From NCBI GenBank assembly GCA_016874735.1, contig VGTI01000027.1:1-50329 (forward strand): DNA of 50,329 nucleotides, written 5' to 3'. This document shows positions 22,234-30,450 of the stretch, in pieces. The notes beneath the pieces were generated by a model. That model did no database searches. It saw nothing but the letters and a program-made list of their open reading frames with translations, and was not told the DNA's origin. The stretch comes from Deltaproteobacteria bacterium. GTDB lineage: Bacteria; Bdellovibrionota_B; Oligoflexia; Oligoflexales; CAIYRB01. A program made the position numbers and the translations under genes. The number at the start of each line of letters is the position of its first letter. Positions within the stretch are counted from its first letter, which is position 1.

Positions 22234-24273
22234 TCATTTAACGGATGACTTCCGCATCCCGCCGCCATCCCCAACCTGAAAGGGTGTGCTCAAAATTGGG
22301 AACCTACACCAGGTTTTGGGATCCAAACTTTCGTCATCTATGTGGAAAGCGGGTGCGTAGCGCTCCCGTTTCCACTGATTTCGGGACCACAGGGCGAAAA
22401 ACTTATTGAGGTAACCCGTCAGCACCTTGGGCTCGATTTGCGGGAAATCAAAGCGGAGCGTCGCCAAGATGTCGTCAGCCCCCAGATGATCACGCACCAA
22501 ATAGCGCTCAATACGCTCAAGGATAGCGTAGGGCATGAGGTCATCCTCGTCACGTTGCGTGGCGCTGGGCGGCCTGAGCTCTGCCGTGGGTGCCTGCGCG
22601 TTGACGGCTGCCAAAGCCGCAATGTGTCCTAGGCCGTCCACGCAGCTGTGCTCGGCCCAGCGCAGCCATTCGCGGAGGAAAAGCTTATCAATCCCCGCGA
22701 GCGGTGCGAGGCCACCAGCTGTGTCACCGTCCATAGTCGCATAACCCACAGCCGCTTCACTGCGGTTACTAGTGGTAAGCAAAATGGACTGCCGCACATT
22801 CGCTATCAACCACGCCAGAGGGGCACGAGCACGCGCCTGGATATTTTGCAGACTGAGATCATCTGCAGCCCAGGTCAAAGGGCGTTGCAGTAAACCCTCA
22901 GCTGCCTTGACGTAAGCTTCCACCATCGGTTGAACGGAGGCGTCATACCATGTTGCTCCGAGTTCCTCGGCAAGTGCTTGCGCGGCGCTGTGAGTCACTG
23001 GACCACTGTGCGCTGTACTCTGGTAAATGCAGACCAAGGCAGATGCGATTAGCTCTTTAACACCCGTGCCTTGGTGAGGCTTGGGTAGGTGGAGACGCGC
23101 ACAGGTTGCCTCAAGACCAAGGGCAGCGACCGAGGCCGCGAGCATCTGGGCCACGAGCACGGCACAGCAAGCAGAGTCACAGCCCCCACTGAGCGACACC
23201 ACGTAGCCTTTACTCCGCGTCTTGCGCATGTAATCAAAAAGTCCGAGCATCTCGGCAAAAAGAAATTCCTCGTGACGCGTCAACGGCCGGTAGGAGCTAG
23301 TCGCACAGCGCGATACTTGCTGCGTCGACTTAGTCACGGCCGGTTGACCACTGCTGCGCCGGACGTCACGCGGGTCTCTGGCGACAACCTCTGCCCTGAT
23401 TGCGTCATCGCCGCTAGCTGTGCCTGGACCTTTGGCCTCAGGCTCACGCACGGGCTTCCCCGTCAATTTATTCAGACTGGCCAGCTCAGGATTAATGTCA
23501 CGACAGGTCAGCTCCCCATCGTGGAAACCAAAACGTGCCCCGCGTGTAACAATCTCACCAGCCTCAGCTATGAGGACGCCGCCGTCATAAATAATGCGAC
23601 CAGCCTCTAGTCCGAGCAGGTTTGTGTAGACGTAACTAACACGTAGCGACCGACTACTGTTGGCTACGAGATGCTCTCGTTTTGCGTACTTGCTCAGAGC
23701 AAAATGGGAGGCGCTCGGATTAAGTACGAGTTGCACCGCGTCGGCATGAGCTGCCGATGCCGGCACACTGTCCCAGGCTTCTTCACAAATCTCGACAGCG
23801 ACGCCGAGGCTACCAAAGCGGTACCGAATATCGCCCAGCGGCACGCGCTTGCCCGCCAGCACCGTATCGACCACTTTGCCAAAGGGCCACGGTCTAAACC
23901 AACGCGGCTCGTAATGGACGCCCTCGCGTGGCAGGACGCGCTTAGCATTAAGCCCGAGTATGGCACCGTCTTGTACCATGACGGCGCAGTTATAAAGCGC
24001 CCCGTAATATACGTGCGGCAAACCTAGGAGCACGGTGATACCGCGCGTGTGTGGCAGGATTTCGATCAGAGCCGCCTCGGCCGCAGCCGCCGTGGCCAGA
24101 CTAAAAAAAGTATCTTCGCACCCGTAGCCCGTCAGGCAAAGTTCTGGCAGGCACAGGAGCTCGACCCCACCGGCCTTGGCCGACTCAATCAGGGTGATGA
24201 TGCGATCTCGGTTACCGTTAAAATCAAGTGGTGTTTGATTTACTGTTGCGCCAGCAACCCGCAGCAGTTCCAT
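22234..24273 (-). CDS. nadE: glutamine-dependent NAD+ synthetase
   Basis: Converts deamido-NAD to NAD with ATP, using ammonia cut from glutamine. It is 679 residues in two catalytic parts. Residues about 1-275 are a nitrilase-like glutaminase: Glu in CLPELCLTGYGC near 45, Lys in LNAKRVLPREGVHYEPRWF near 115, and Cys in VAVEICEEAWDS near 175. Residues about 335-640 are the synthetase with the PP-loop SLSGGCDSACC near 361 and TTSNRSEAAVGYATMDGD. A polar linker of about 60 residues, low in complexity, joins them. ATG at 24273 starts MELLRVAGATVNQ. The ComM-like gene ends 51 bases upstream on the same strand. Confidence 0.93.
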   Translation of the reverse strand: MELLRVAGATVNQTPLDFNGNRDRIITLIESAKAGGVELLCLPELCLTGYGCEDTFFSLATAAAAEAALIEILPHTRGITVLLGLPHVYYGALYNCAVMVQDGAILGLNAKRVLPREGVHYEPRWFRPWPFGKVVDTVLAGKRVPLGDIRYRFGSLGVAVEICEEAWDSVPASAAHADAVQLVLNPSASHFALSKYAKREHLVANSSRSLRVSYVYTNLLGLEAGRIIYDGGVLIAEAGEIVTRGARFGFHDGELTCRDINPELASLNKLTGKPVREPEAKGPGTASGDDAIRAEVVARDPRDVRRSSGQPAVTKSTQQVSRCATSSYRPLTRHEEFLFAEMLGLFDYMRKTRSKGYVVSLSGGCDSACCAVLVAQMLAASVAALGLEATCARLHLPKPHQGTGVKELIASALVCIYQSTAHSGPVTHSAAQALAEELGATWYDASVQPMVEAYVKAAEGLLQRPLTWAADDLSLQNIQARARAPLAWLIANVRQSILLTTSNRSEAAVGYATMDGDTAGGLAPLAGIDKLFLREWLRWAEHSCVDGLGHIAALAAVNAQAPTAELRPPSATQRDEDDLMPYAILERIERYLVRDHLGADDILATLRFDFPQIEPKVLTGYLNKFFALWSRNQWKRERYAPAFHIDDESLDPKTWCRFPILSTPFQVGDGGGMRKSSVK

Positions 24274-24324
24274 GCCCGTCCCTCACTCTTTGGTCGCGCT
24301 CAGTCTTCAAGCTAGCATGGTTAC

Positions 24325-25944
24325 TCACTGGAGACTATGCACCATCTCACCGCGCTCATGGGCGGCTGCCTCAGCCTGCCAGCGCCACGCTTGCACCAGA
24401 TCGGACTCCGACAACGTCTCGCGATCATGGATGTCGGCTAAGGTTCTAGCGACGCGTAAACAGCGCATGACCGACCGATTGCTTGCTGAGCTCGGGATGA
24501 CATCGTTCACCACACCAGCAAAATCCGTTGCCGCGAGGCCAGAGGCCTCTAGCAACGTGGTCGCAGGTAGGTCTCTGTTTACGCAACAACCGAACGCCCG
24601 GTTACGCTCATAGGCGCGCTGGCGCGCACGGCTGACTGCCGTCCTCATACGAGCCGTCACCGAGCCCGGCAACCGATGACTAAGTCCCAGCAACAGATCA
24701 GCAGAATTAGCCTGCGTCTCGGGCACATTGATATGGAGATCAATACGGTCAAGCAGCGGGCCCGAAAGGCGCTGACGGTAGGCGGCAATTTTGGTCTGAC
24801 TGCAGTGGCACTCACGACGGCTGCTGCCGTACCAGCCGCACGGACAATTATTGCAGGCCGCCGCGAGCACAACCGCCGTCTGCCAGACAACGCGGTGCTT
24901 GGACCGAGCGACACAAACCGCACCAAGCTCGAGCGGCTCACGCAGAGCCTCGAGTAAATCGCGCCTAAATTCCGGTAGTTCATCGAGAAAGAGGACGCCC
25001 CCGTGGGCCAGAGCTAGCTCTCCGGGCTGATCGGCACTCCCGATGAGTGCCGCCGCGCTCGCTTGGTGGTGCGGCGCCCGATAGGGCGGTCGACCAGCTA
25101 ATAACGCGGGCTGCAGACGCTCGCTCACCATGCTGTGGACGCGTAGGGTCTCGATCCGCTCAGACGGCTCTAGATCGGGCAAAATACTCGCTAGTCGGGA
25201 TGCCAGCATCGATTTGCCCGTGCCTGGGACACCACGGAGCAGGAGACTATGCATTCCGGCACAGGCAGTGATCGCTGCAAGCTCCATCGCCGGACTCAAT
25301 ATCATGTCGTCAAAATTGGGTAGCTGCCCTGCGTCCAGTGATGGGTAATTAGTGGTAAATGTGGTCGTAGATCCGCGCCCAAACATCCAAGACAGAACCG
25401 CTCGCAGATCGCGAAAGCCCAGGACCTGCAGGCTAGCCGACGGTGCCAGGCGTGTCATGACGCTGATTTCCTGAGCGTTATCCGACGCCACCACAATACC
25501 GCGCAGGCCTTTGGCCATCGCCGCCACGGCAAAGGAGACGGCGCCCTTAACTGGGCGCAGCTCACCGGCGAGACCAAGCTCAGCGGCAAACAGCCACTCG
25601 TCGGGCTTGATGGCGGGCGGTGCTTCTCCAATTAATAAGGCTAGGCTGACGGCAATGGGCAAATCAAAGTGACTACCATCTGTTTTAAGATCGGCCGGAG
25701 TCAGATTGATCACCACCCGCTGCGGCGGGATCCAGAGGCCAAGTCCCTCCAGTGCCACGCGCGCCCTCTCTTTCCCGCTGCGGCAGACGTCCGAGGTGTT
25801 GCCAAGCAGTTGCATCCCGGCAAATCCCCGGGTAAAACCGCTCTCGACACGCATCAGGTTGGTGGCAGCAGCATCGCAAACTGCTGTATTCACTAACGTG
25901 GCGGCGATCGGTCGTGAATCCTGTCTGACACTAGCCTCAGTCAT
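24325..25944 (-). CDS. comM: YifB/ComM family AAA+ ATPase (Mg-chelatase-like)
   Basis: A 539-residue cytosolic helicase-like AAA+ ATPase. ComM drives branch migration during natural transformation in several bacteria. The N-terminal ChlI-type region has FAGMQLLGNTSD and LTPADLKTDGSHFDLPIA. The AAA+ core has Walker A GVPGTGKSMLASRL near 245 and Walker B GGVLFLDELPEF near 325. The cysteine set CNNCPCGWYG and CHC near 390 and the LSGPLLDRIDLHINVP motif are family marks. ATG at 25944 is preferred over the open frame to 26010 because GGGAGGAAAG lies 3-5 bases upstream. It is divergent from argS and probably cotranscribed with nadE. Confidence 0.9.
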   Translation of the reverse strand: MTEASVRQDSRPIAATLVNTAVCDAAATNLMRVESGFTRGFAGMQLLGNTSDVCRSGKERARVALEGLGLWIPPQRVVINLTPADLKTDGSHFDLPIAVSLALLIGEAPPAIKPDEWLFAAELGLAGELRPVKGAVSFAVAAMAKGLRGIVVASDNAQEISVMTRLAPSASLQVLGFRDLRAVLSWMFGRGSTTTFTTNYPSLDAGQLPNFDDMILSPAMELAAITACAGMHSLLLRGVPGTGKSMLASRLASILPDLEPSERIETLRVHSMVSERLQPALLAGRPPYRAPHHQASAAALIGSADQPGELALAHGGVLFLDELPEFRRDLLEALREPLELGAVCVARSKHRVVWQTAVVLAAACNNCPCGWYGSSRRECHCSQTKIAAYRQRLSGPLLDRIDLHINVPETQANSADLLLGLSHRLPGSVTARMRTAVSRARQRAYERNRAFGCCVNRDLPATTLLEASGLAATDFAGVVNDVIPSSASNRSVMRCLRVARTLADIHDRETLSESDLVQAWRWQAEAAAHERGEMVHSLQ

Positions 25945-26111
25945 CGTCTTTCCTCCCTCAGTTGGTGGCACTCTGCTACGGATTGCGAGAGCGTTCCAAC
26001 GACATGTCAAAGTCAGGTCGGATCTCGAGCCTAAGTGCAGAAAATATGATGGGAATCACCTGTCAGGGAGTTATCCTGATGGGACTAAGCGACCTCGGAC
26101 GGAGCACCAAC

Positions 26112-27902
26112 ATGGCAACCACATGGACCCAGTACCCACTCGACGCCTGCCGCGCTGAACTCGGCCAGAGACTGCACAGCGCGCTGTTGCATCTGCTGCC
26201 AGATGGGGGTCAGCTCGATTTCACACCTGTCGCCATCGGCCGCCTCTTGGAGCAACCGCCCGAGCGCGAGCTGGGCGACTATGCGCTGCCGTGTTTCCGC
26301 TTTGCCAAAGACACGCGCAAGAAACCGCAGGAAGTCGCTGCCGCGTTGGCGGCTGCGCTTAAAGCTGAGGGCTGGCTGGCGCGTACTGCCGCCGTCGGTG
26401 CCTTTTTGAATATCTTTGTGAACCAGCAAAAACTAGCGGCCGCAGTGCTTCCCGGTATCGCCGATGGCAGTATGTTTCAGGCGCTCACGCAGATCGAGGC
26501 CAACCGCACCCAGCGCGTGATGATTGAGTTTTCCCAGCCCAATACCCACAAGGAATTCCATGTAGGTCACGGCCGTAACGTTTGCCTAGGCAATAGCCTC
26601 GTGCATCTCTTCCGCTACTGCGGCTACGAAGTCGTGAGCGCTAACTACTTCGGCGACGACGGTACCCATATTGCTACCGTGCTGTCCTACTTAACGCGTC
26701 ATAAGCCCACCCCACCAAGCACCAAACGCGGCGAATGGCTGGGCCAAATTTATGTCGCTGCCAAACGCGAACTTGAAGCGGCGGATCCCGACACCAAGAC
26801 ACAGCTACTCGCCGCAATCTCCACCGTCCACCGGCAGATTGAGCAGCGTCAAGGTCAGGTCTACCAAGAGTGGCTGGCGACACGTCAGTGGTCGCTCGAC
26901 GACTTTGCTGCTATCTACGAGTGGCTTAATGTTAAATTTGACGTGCTCTTTTACGAGTCCGAAGTATCTGAGGCAGCGCAGACCATTGTCGATCAATATT
27001 TAGAAAAAGGCGTATTCGCTCTGGATCAAGGCGCCGTCGGGGTAGATCTAAAACCATTCAAACTCGGCTTTTGTATCCTGCGCAAATCTGACGGCAACAC
27101 GCTATACGCAACGAAAGACCTTGCCCTTGCTAAGCGTAAGTTCGAAGACTACGCGATTGATCGCAATGTCTATGTCGTCGCCGATGAGCAGAACCATCAT
27201 TTCCGCCAAGTTTTCAGAGTGCTTGAGCTTATGGGGTTCCCCCAAGCTAAACAGTGCTTCCACTTAAGCTACGGCATGGTCGTGCTGCCCGAGGGAAAAA
27301 TGTCGTCGCGCGACGGCACCGCTGTATCGTTTGTCAGCTTGCGCCAGATGATGCTTGAACATCTAGGCAAGATCCTGGCCAAGTACCAAGGTGAATGGCC
27401 CGATGCAGAGATCGAGGAGACCGCACACCGTCTTTGCGATGGCGCGATCAAATACGGCATGATTGCGACTGATCCAGTGAAAGAAATTGTGTTTAATCTT
27501 GAGGACTGGCTTAGCTTCGAGGGCAACTCCGGTCCATATCTGATGTACAGCTACACGCGCACGCGCTCGATCCTACGTAAAGCCAAAGAGCAAGGCTTGG
27601 CCCCTGATTTGACTTTAGCCACGAGTCAGCTGCAAATGGCATCAGAACATGAGCTCCTGCGTTATCTGTTCGACTTTAATCAAGTGGTCACCGCCGCATG
27701 TGAGCATTGCAAGCCAAGTATGTTGGCGACGCATCTCTTTTATATGTGCAAGTCGTTCAACCGCTTCTACGTCGATGCACCCATCTTGAAGGCCGATACA
27801 CGCGAGCTAGCAGCAGCCAGACTCGCGCTGACGGCTGCATTTGGCGACGCTTTGAAACACGGATTGGCGCTACTAGGCATTACACCGCCCGAGCGCATGT
27901 GA
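26112..27902 (+). CDS. argS: arginyl-tRNA synthetase
   Basis: Class I synthetase that charges tRNA-Arg. 596 residues: an N-terminal additional domain (residues 1-115), the HIGH-type motif HVGHGRN near 151, NYFGDDGTHIA, YATKDLALAKRKFE, the KMSKS-type motif KMSSRDGT near 396, and a C-terminal anticodon-binding helix bundle ending in ALLGITPPERM. ATG at 26112 begins MATTWTQYPL, with GGAG 9 bases upstream. The frame is open back to 25962, but those 50 extra codons lie in the divergent promoter region and match nothing in ArgS. It converges on the ferritin-like gene, with a gap of 20 bases. Confidence 0.95.
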   Translation: MATTWTQYPLDACRAELGQRLHSALLHLLPDGGQLDFTPVAIGRLLEQPPERELGDYALPCFRFAKDTRKKPQEVAAALAAALKAEGWLARTAAVGAFLNIFVNQQKLAAAVLPGIADGSMFQALTQIEANRTQRVMIEFSQPNTHKEFHVGHGRNVCLGNSLVHLFRYCGYEVVSANYFGDDGTHIATVLSYLTRHKPTPPSTKRGEWLGQIYVAAKRELEAADPDTKTQLLAAISTVHRQIEQRQGQVYQEWLATRQWSLDDFAAIYEWLNVKFDVLFYESEVSEAAQTIVDQYLEKGVFALDQGAVGVDLKPFKLGFCILRKSDGNTLYATKDLALAKRKFEDYAIDRNVYVVADEQNHHFRQVFRVLELMGFPQAKQCFHLSYGMVVLPEGKMSSRDGTAVSFVSLRQMMLEHLGKILAKYQGEWPDAEIEETAHRLCDGAIKYGMIATDPVKEIVFNLEDWLSFEGNSGPYLMYSYTRTRSILRKAKEQGLAPDLTLATSQLQMASEHELLRYLFDFNQVVTAACEHCKPSMLATHLFYMCKSFNRFYVDAPILKADTRELAAARLALTAAFGDALKHGLALLGITPPERM

Positions 27903-27922
27903 TCAGATGTAATCAGATGCGA

Positions 27923-28423
27923 TTAGCGTGCAGCGATTTGCATTGTGGACTTGAGGAGCCGCTGGAGATCAGGCCGATCTCTGGCGGGTGCCATCTTGAT
28001 CAGCTTGCGGTAACGCAGCACCAGCCCCAATTCCATGCGCCGCAGTGTCGATGCGCTTACCTTGTCGGTCAATTTAGTTGGCACCATCGTGCACAGCTTC
28101 ACCAACTTTTCTGTCAGACCTAAACTGAGCGCGGTGCGATCTTCCGGTATGCCGCGGTTGCCGATGATGAGGCGCACCAAGTCGCGCGATGCCTGCTGAT
28201 GATGATCGGCGTGTTGATCCCAATCGTGGTTGTCGTGGGGATGAGCCAGCGACCCAGTATAGGTTGCATAGGCGCGCATCTCAGCCTGGAGCGCTCGATT
28301 GAGCCGGTGAATATATTCGTTGGTGCGGAACGTCGTGGCCGACGAGTCGCCACCATCCAAAACGCCGGCGCTGATCTTCAGGCCGCCGGCACATCCGCAT
28401 CCGACTGTTTGGAATATGATCAT
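27923..28423 (-). CDS. small helical protein, possibly ferritin-like
   Basis: A 166-residue protein that is almost all helix. Residues about 35-150 have a ferritin-like spacing: NRALQAEMRAYATYTG gives Glu and Tyr on the first helix, HADHHQQASRDLVRLI gives a His-rich second helix where E-x-x-H is usual, and MELGLVLRYRKLI a Glu on a later helix. A His/Asp-rich loop (HPHDNHDWDQH) lies between and could bind metal. The start of the protein is Cys-rich (GCGCAGG). This may be a DUF2383-like or bacterioferritin-like protein, but the iron ligands are not complete, so the call is tentative. ATG at 28423 has AAGGA 9 bases upstream. Confidence 0.55.
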   Translation of the reverse strand: MIIFQTVGCGCAGGLKISAGVLDGGDSSATTFRTNEYIHRLNRALQAEMRAYATYTGSLAHPHDNHDWDQHADHHQQASRDLVRLIIGNRGIPEDRTALSLGLTEKLVKLCTMVPTKLTDKVSASTLRRMELGLVLRYRKLIKMAPARDRPDLQRLLKSTMQIAAR

Positions 28424-28660
28424 TGCGGGGGTCCTTACACTTAAGTCACATGAAATTGTTTATACAGGATCGGCCTCCAAAGTTAAACAACTAATGAAAC
28501 GTTAATCATCAACTGCGGTCATTGACCGTTTCTTTACAAAAGTTAAACCATCCGCATGGTTAAGTCCGGCATGCCCATCCTCTAAACAGATGCCGCTAAA
28601 TGTCTAATCGTTAGACGCATCGCACACGGCTAACCATCTGAAACCGCTATTTTAAAAACC
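28424..28660. promoter_or_regulatory. intergenic region with repeat motifs upstream of the sigma-54 promoter
   Basis: About 300 bases separate the ferritin-like gene and the secreted protein gene. The direct repeat AAAGTTAAAC occurs at 28479-28488 and 28539-28548, exactly 60 bases apart. A palindrome GTCTAA-tcg-TTAGAC lies at 28602-28616. No open frame with a ribosome binding site was seen in this gap. The palindrome lies about 75-85 bases before the expected start site of the downstream gene, a usual place for an enhancer-binding activator; the direct repeats may belong to either gene. Confidence 0.5.
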
Positions 28661-28676
28661 TGGCCTGGGCTTTGCA
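28661..28676 (+). promoter_or_regulatory. sigma-54 (RpoN) type promoter
   Basis: TGGCCTGGGCTTTGCA matches the -24/-12 consensus TGGCACG-N4-TTGCA at TGGC, G and TTGCA, with exactly 10 bases between the invariant GG and GC. The start site would fall near 28688, giving a leader of about 38 bases before the ATG at 28726. Confidence 0.75.
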
Positions 28677-28725
28677 ACAATCCCTACAAAGACTCGCGCA
28701 ACTCTCAAATCAGGGGATAGGGACC

Positions 28726-29439
28726 ATGATCAACATCAACAAACATTCGATGGCCATCGCGGTGCTTGCTCTCACCGGACTTTCGTTCAGCTCCGGGGTA
28801 GCCGCCAACCCTCAAGCCGCACCGGCAGTTGAGCAGAAACCTCAAGAGCAACGCCAGTCTCTGCCGCTGCGCGTGGTTGATAAAACGCAGTTCTGCACGA
28901 GACTCACCCAGTCGTTCACTAATTTCGCGGCCTCCAACGGTCTCGACAAGATGCATACAGCCCTCCTTTCCACGGGCGCTACCGCCGAGGTGATGCAGGA
29001 GTTTCGCGCTGGTCGTGCCACCGATTTCATGAAGGTTGCTGAGATTCGCAACATCGCAAGGCTTCCTGCGGCGGAAAAGGACGAGGGCTACTTGGCTCTA
29101 TCCGGCATGATTGGCGAAGCGATGGGCATCGGCAATAACATCACTCTAGCCCTCTCAACCGGCGAACTGCGCTACATCCCGAGCGCTCAGCGGGGTGTCG
29201 ATATGGTGGTTGTGGCGCGCAACGGAGCGACTCTGACGCCACCGCGGGCCCAGAAAGTCATTGAAATCGCGCGCGGCTCACAAATCAAAATCCACATCCT
29301 TTGGGTCGGTGAAAACGAGAGCACGCAAGACGTTGAAGAAGCCCGTGCTCTCGCCTGGGTAGCCGCCAACACCGGCGGTGCTTTCGCTAATCTGGGTGGA
29401 TCGGCCGGCGAAAATCCTTGCGCCGGGAAAAGCCTATAA
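28726..29439 (+). CDS. secreted protein with vWA-like C-terminal half, sigma-54 dependent
   Basis: A 237-residue exported protein of unknown function. Residues 1-27 are a signal peptide (MAIAVLALTGLSFSSGVAA). Residues about 50-140 are helical with one Cys (KTQFCTRL), and a second Cys lies at the end (ENPCAGKSL); the pair may form a disulfide. Residues about 165-230, with MVVVARNGATLTP, AQKVIEIARG, IKIHILWVGEN and WVAANTGGAFANLG, follow the last strands and helices of a von Willebrand A fold. The metal-binding DxSxS is not visible, so metal adhesion is doubtful. ATG at 28726 is behind GGGGATAGGG and downstream of the predicted sigma-54 start site; an earlier in-frame TTG at 28672 lies inside the promoter and is excluded. 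It converges on the phosphatase gene, 8 bases apart. Confidence 0.75.
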   Translation: MININKHSMAIAVLALTGLSFSSGVAANPQAAPAVEQKPQEQRQSLPLRVVDKTQFCTRLTQSFTNFAASNGLDKMHTALLSTGATAEVMQEFRAGRATDFMKVAEIRNIARLPAAEKDEGYLALSGMIGEAMGIGNNITLALSTGELRYIPSAQRGVDMVVVARNGATLTPPRAQKVIEIARGSQIKIHILWVGENESTQDVEEARALAWVAANTGGAFANLGGSAGENPCAGKSL

Positions 29440-29447
29440 ACAAATAT

Positions 29448-30419
29448 TTAATTAGACGAGGCTTTAGAGGAGATAGGCTTAGTCACAGAATAGAGTTCGG
29501 CGCCATCGCCCGCGACAAAGCGGGCGTTCACCATTTCAGGACTAAACTCCAGATCAAGGAATCCATGCGTACTGCGCGCGAACTTACTTGCTTCATGGGC
29601 CGGGTTCAGCGGTTGATTGAGATTAGCCCCGCCACCACCGGCAACGAAGATATCCATACGGCATCCCTCTGGGTGCAGGTGCTCCAAATGATGGGAATGA
29701 CCGGACAGGTAAAAATCCGCACGGTCACATAGGTAAGGCCTCAGCCAAATACCGCGCAACCCTCCCTGATAATAAAAACCGCGGTCGCTCGAACTAGCAA
29801 TCGGATGATGGGCCATGACTACAGTCCATTTGGTGTCGTCCTGAGACAGGTTGTCATGCATAAAATCAATGCCACAAAAGGCAGGGTTAAAGCACAACTC
29901 CGACACGTTTGAATCGAGCGCAACCAGCTTCACAAGGTTACCAAAATTAACGCTGTAAAAGCGGTTGGGCAGATACCAACGTGGTTCGACGAGCGTGTAC
30001 TCAATCTGCGCGGATGGATTATCCTTGTAATCATGATTGCCGAGTACGGGATAAACCTTGGCCTGACCTAAACAGTCAGCTGCATAGGGACCTAGGACTT
30101 TTTCCTGCCACTGCTGATCGTGCACAGATGACACGCCGATCGGGTAAGCGTTGTCACCAAGTAGAAAAATGCCGTCAATACCACCGATTTCACGACAGCG
30201 TGCGTTCATAGCAGCGGCCACCTGGAGCTGCTCGGGTCCCCCAGTGCCAGTGTCACCAAGGGCAAAAAAGCGCATCGTCTGCTTTGCCGGAAGGTCAGCG
30301 TGCAGCGAACCCACGCGTACACGTGGCACTCGCAAAATTTCCTGCCGCAATTTTGCCGCGCCCACTAAGGTTGCCAGTAAAACAATGGCCCAAATCAAAC
30401 GTCGTTTTGTCGTGCGCAT
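29448..30419 (-). CDS. purple acid phosphatase-like metallophosphoesterase, exported
   Basis: A 323-residue hydrolase of phosphate esters with a dinuclear metal centre, like mammalian TRAP (ACP5). All five metal motifs are there: FALGDTGTGG near residue 53, LLGDNAYPIG near 90, VLGNHDYKDN near 130, VMAHHPIA near 205 and LSGHSHHLEHL near 240. An N-terminal hydrophobic segment (LIWAIVLLATLVGAA) after KRR exports or anchors it; no lipobox. ATG at 30419 is favoured because AGGTGG lies 6 bases upstream; a GTG three codons earlier is possible. The NYN-domain gene ends 31 bases upstream on the same strand. The likely role is periplasmic phosphate scavenging, but the substrate is not known. Confidence 0.88.
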   Translation of the reverse strand: MRTTKRRLIWAIVLLATLVGAAKLRQEILRVPRVRVGSLHADLPAKQTMRFFALGDTGTGGPEQLQVAAAMNARCREIGGIDGIFLLGDNAYPIGVSSVHDQQWQEKVLGPYAADCLGQAKVYPVLGNHDYKDNPSAQIEYTLVEPRWYLPNRFYSVNFGNLVKLVALDSNVSELCFNPAFCGIDFMHDNLSQDDTKWTVVMAHHPIASSSDRGFYYQGGLRGIWLRPYLCDRADFYLSGHSHHLEHLHPEGCRMDIFVAGGGGANLNQPLNPAHEASKFARSTHGFLDLEFSPEMVNARFVAGDGAELYSVTKPISSKASSN

Positions 30420-30450
30420 AATGACCACCTACCCGATGAACAGCTAAGGC

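Noticed and set aside
28672-28725. TTG at 28672 as start of the secreted protein gene
   Set aside because: It lies inside the -12 element of the sigma-54 promoter, so it would not be transcribed from that promoter. The ATG at 28726 has a ribosome binding site and opens the signal peptide.
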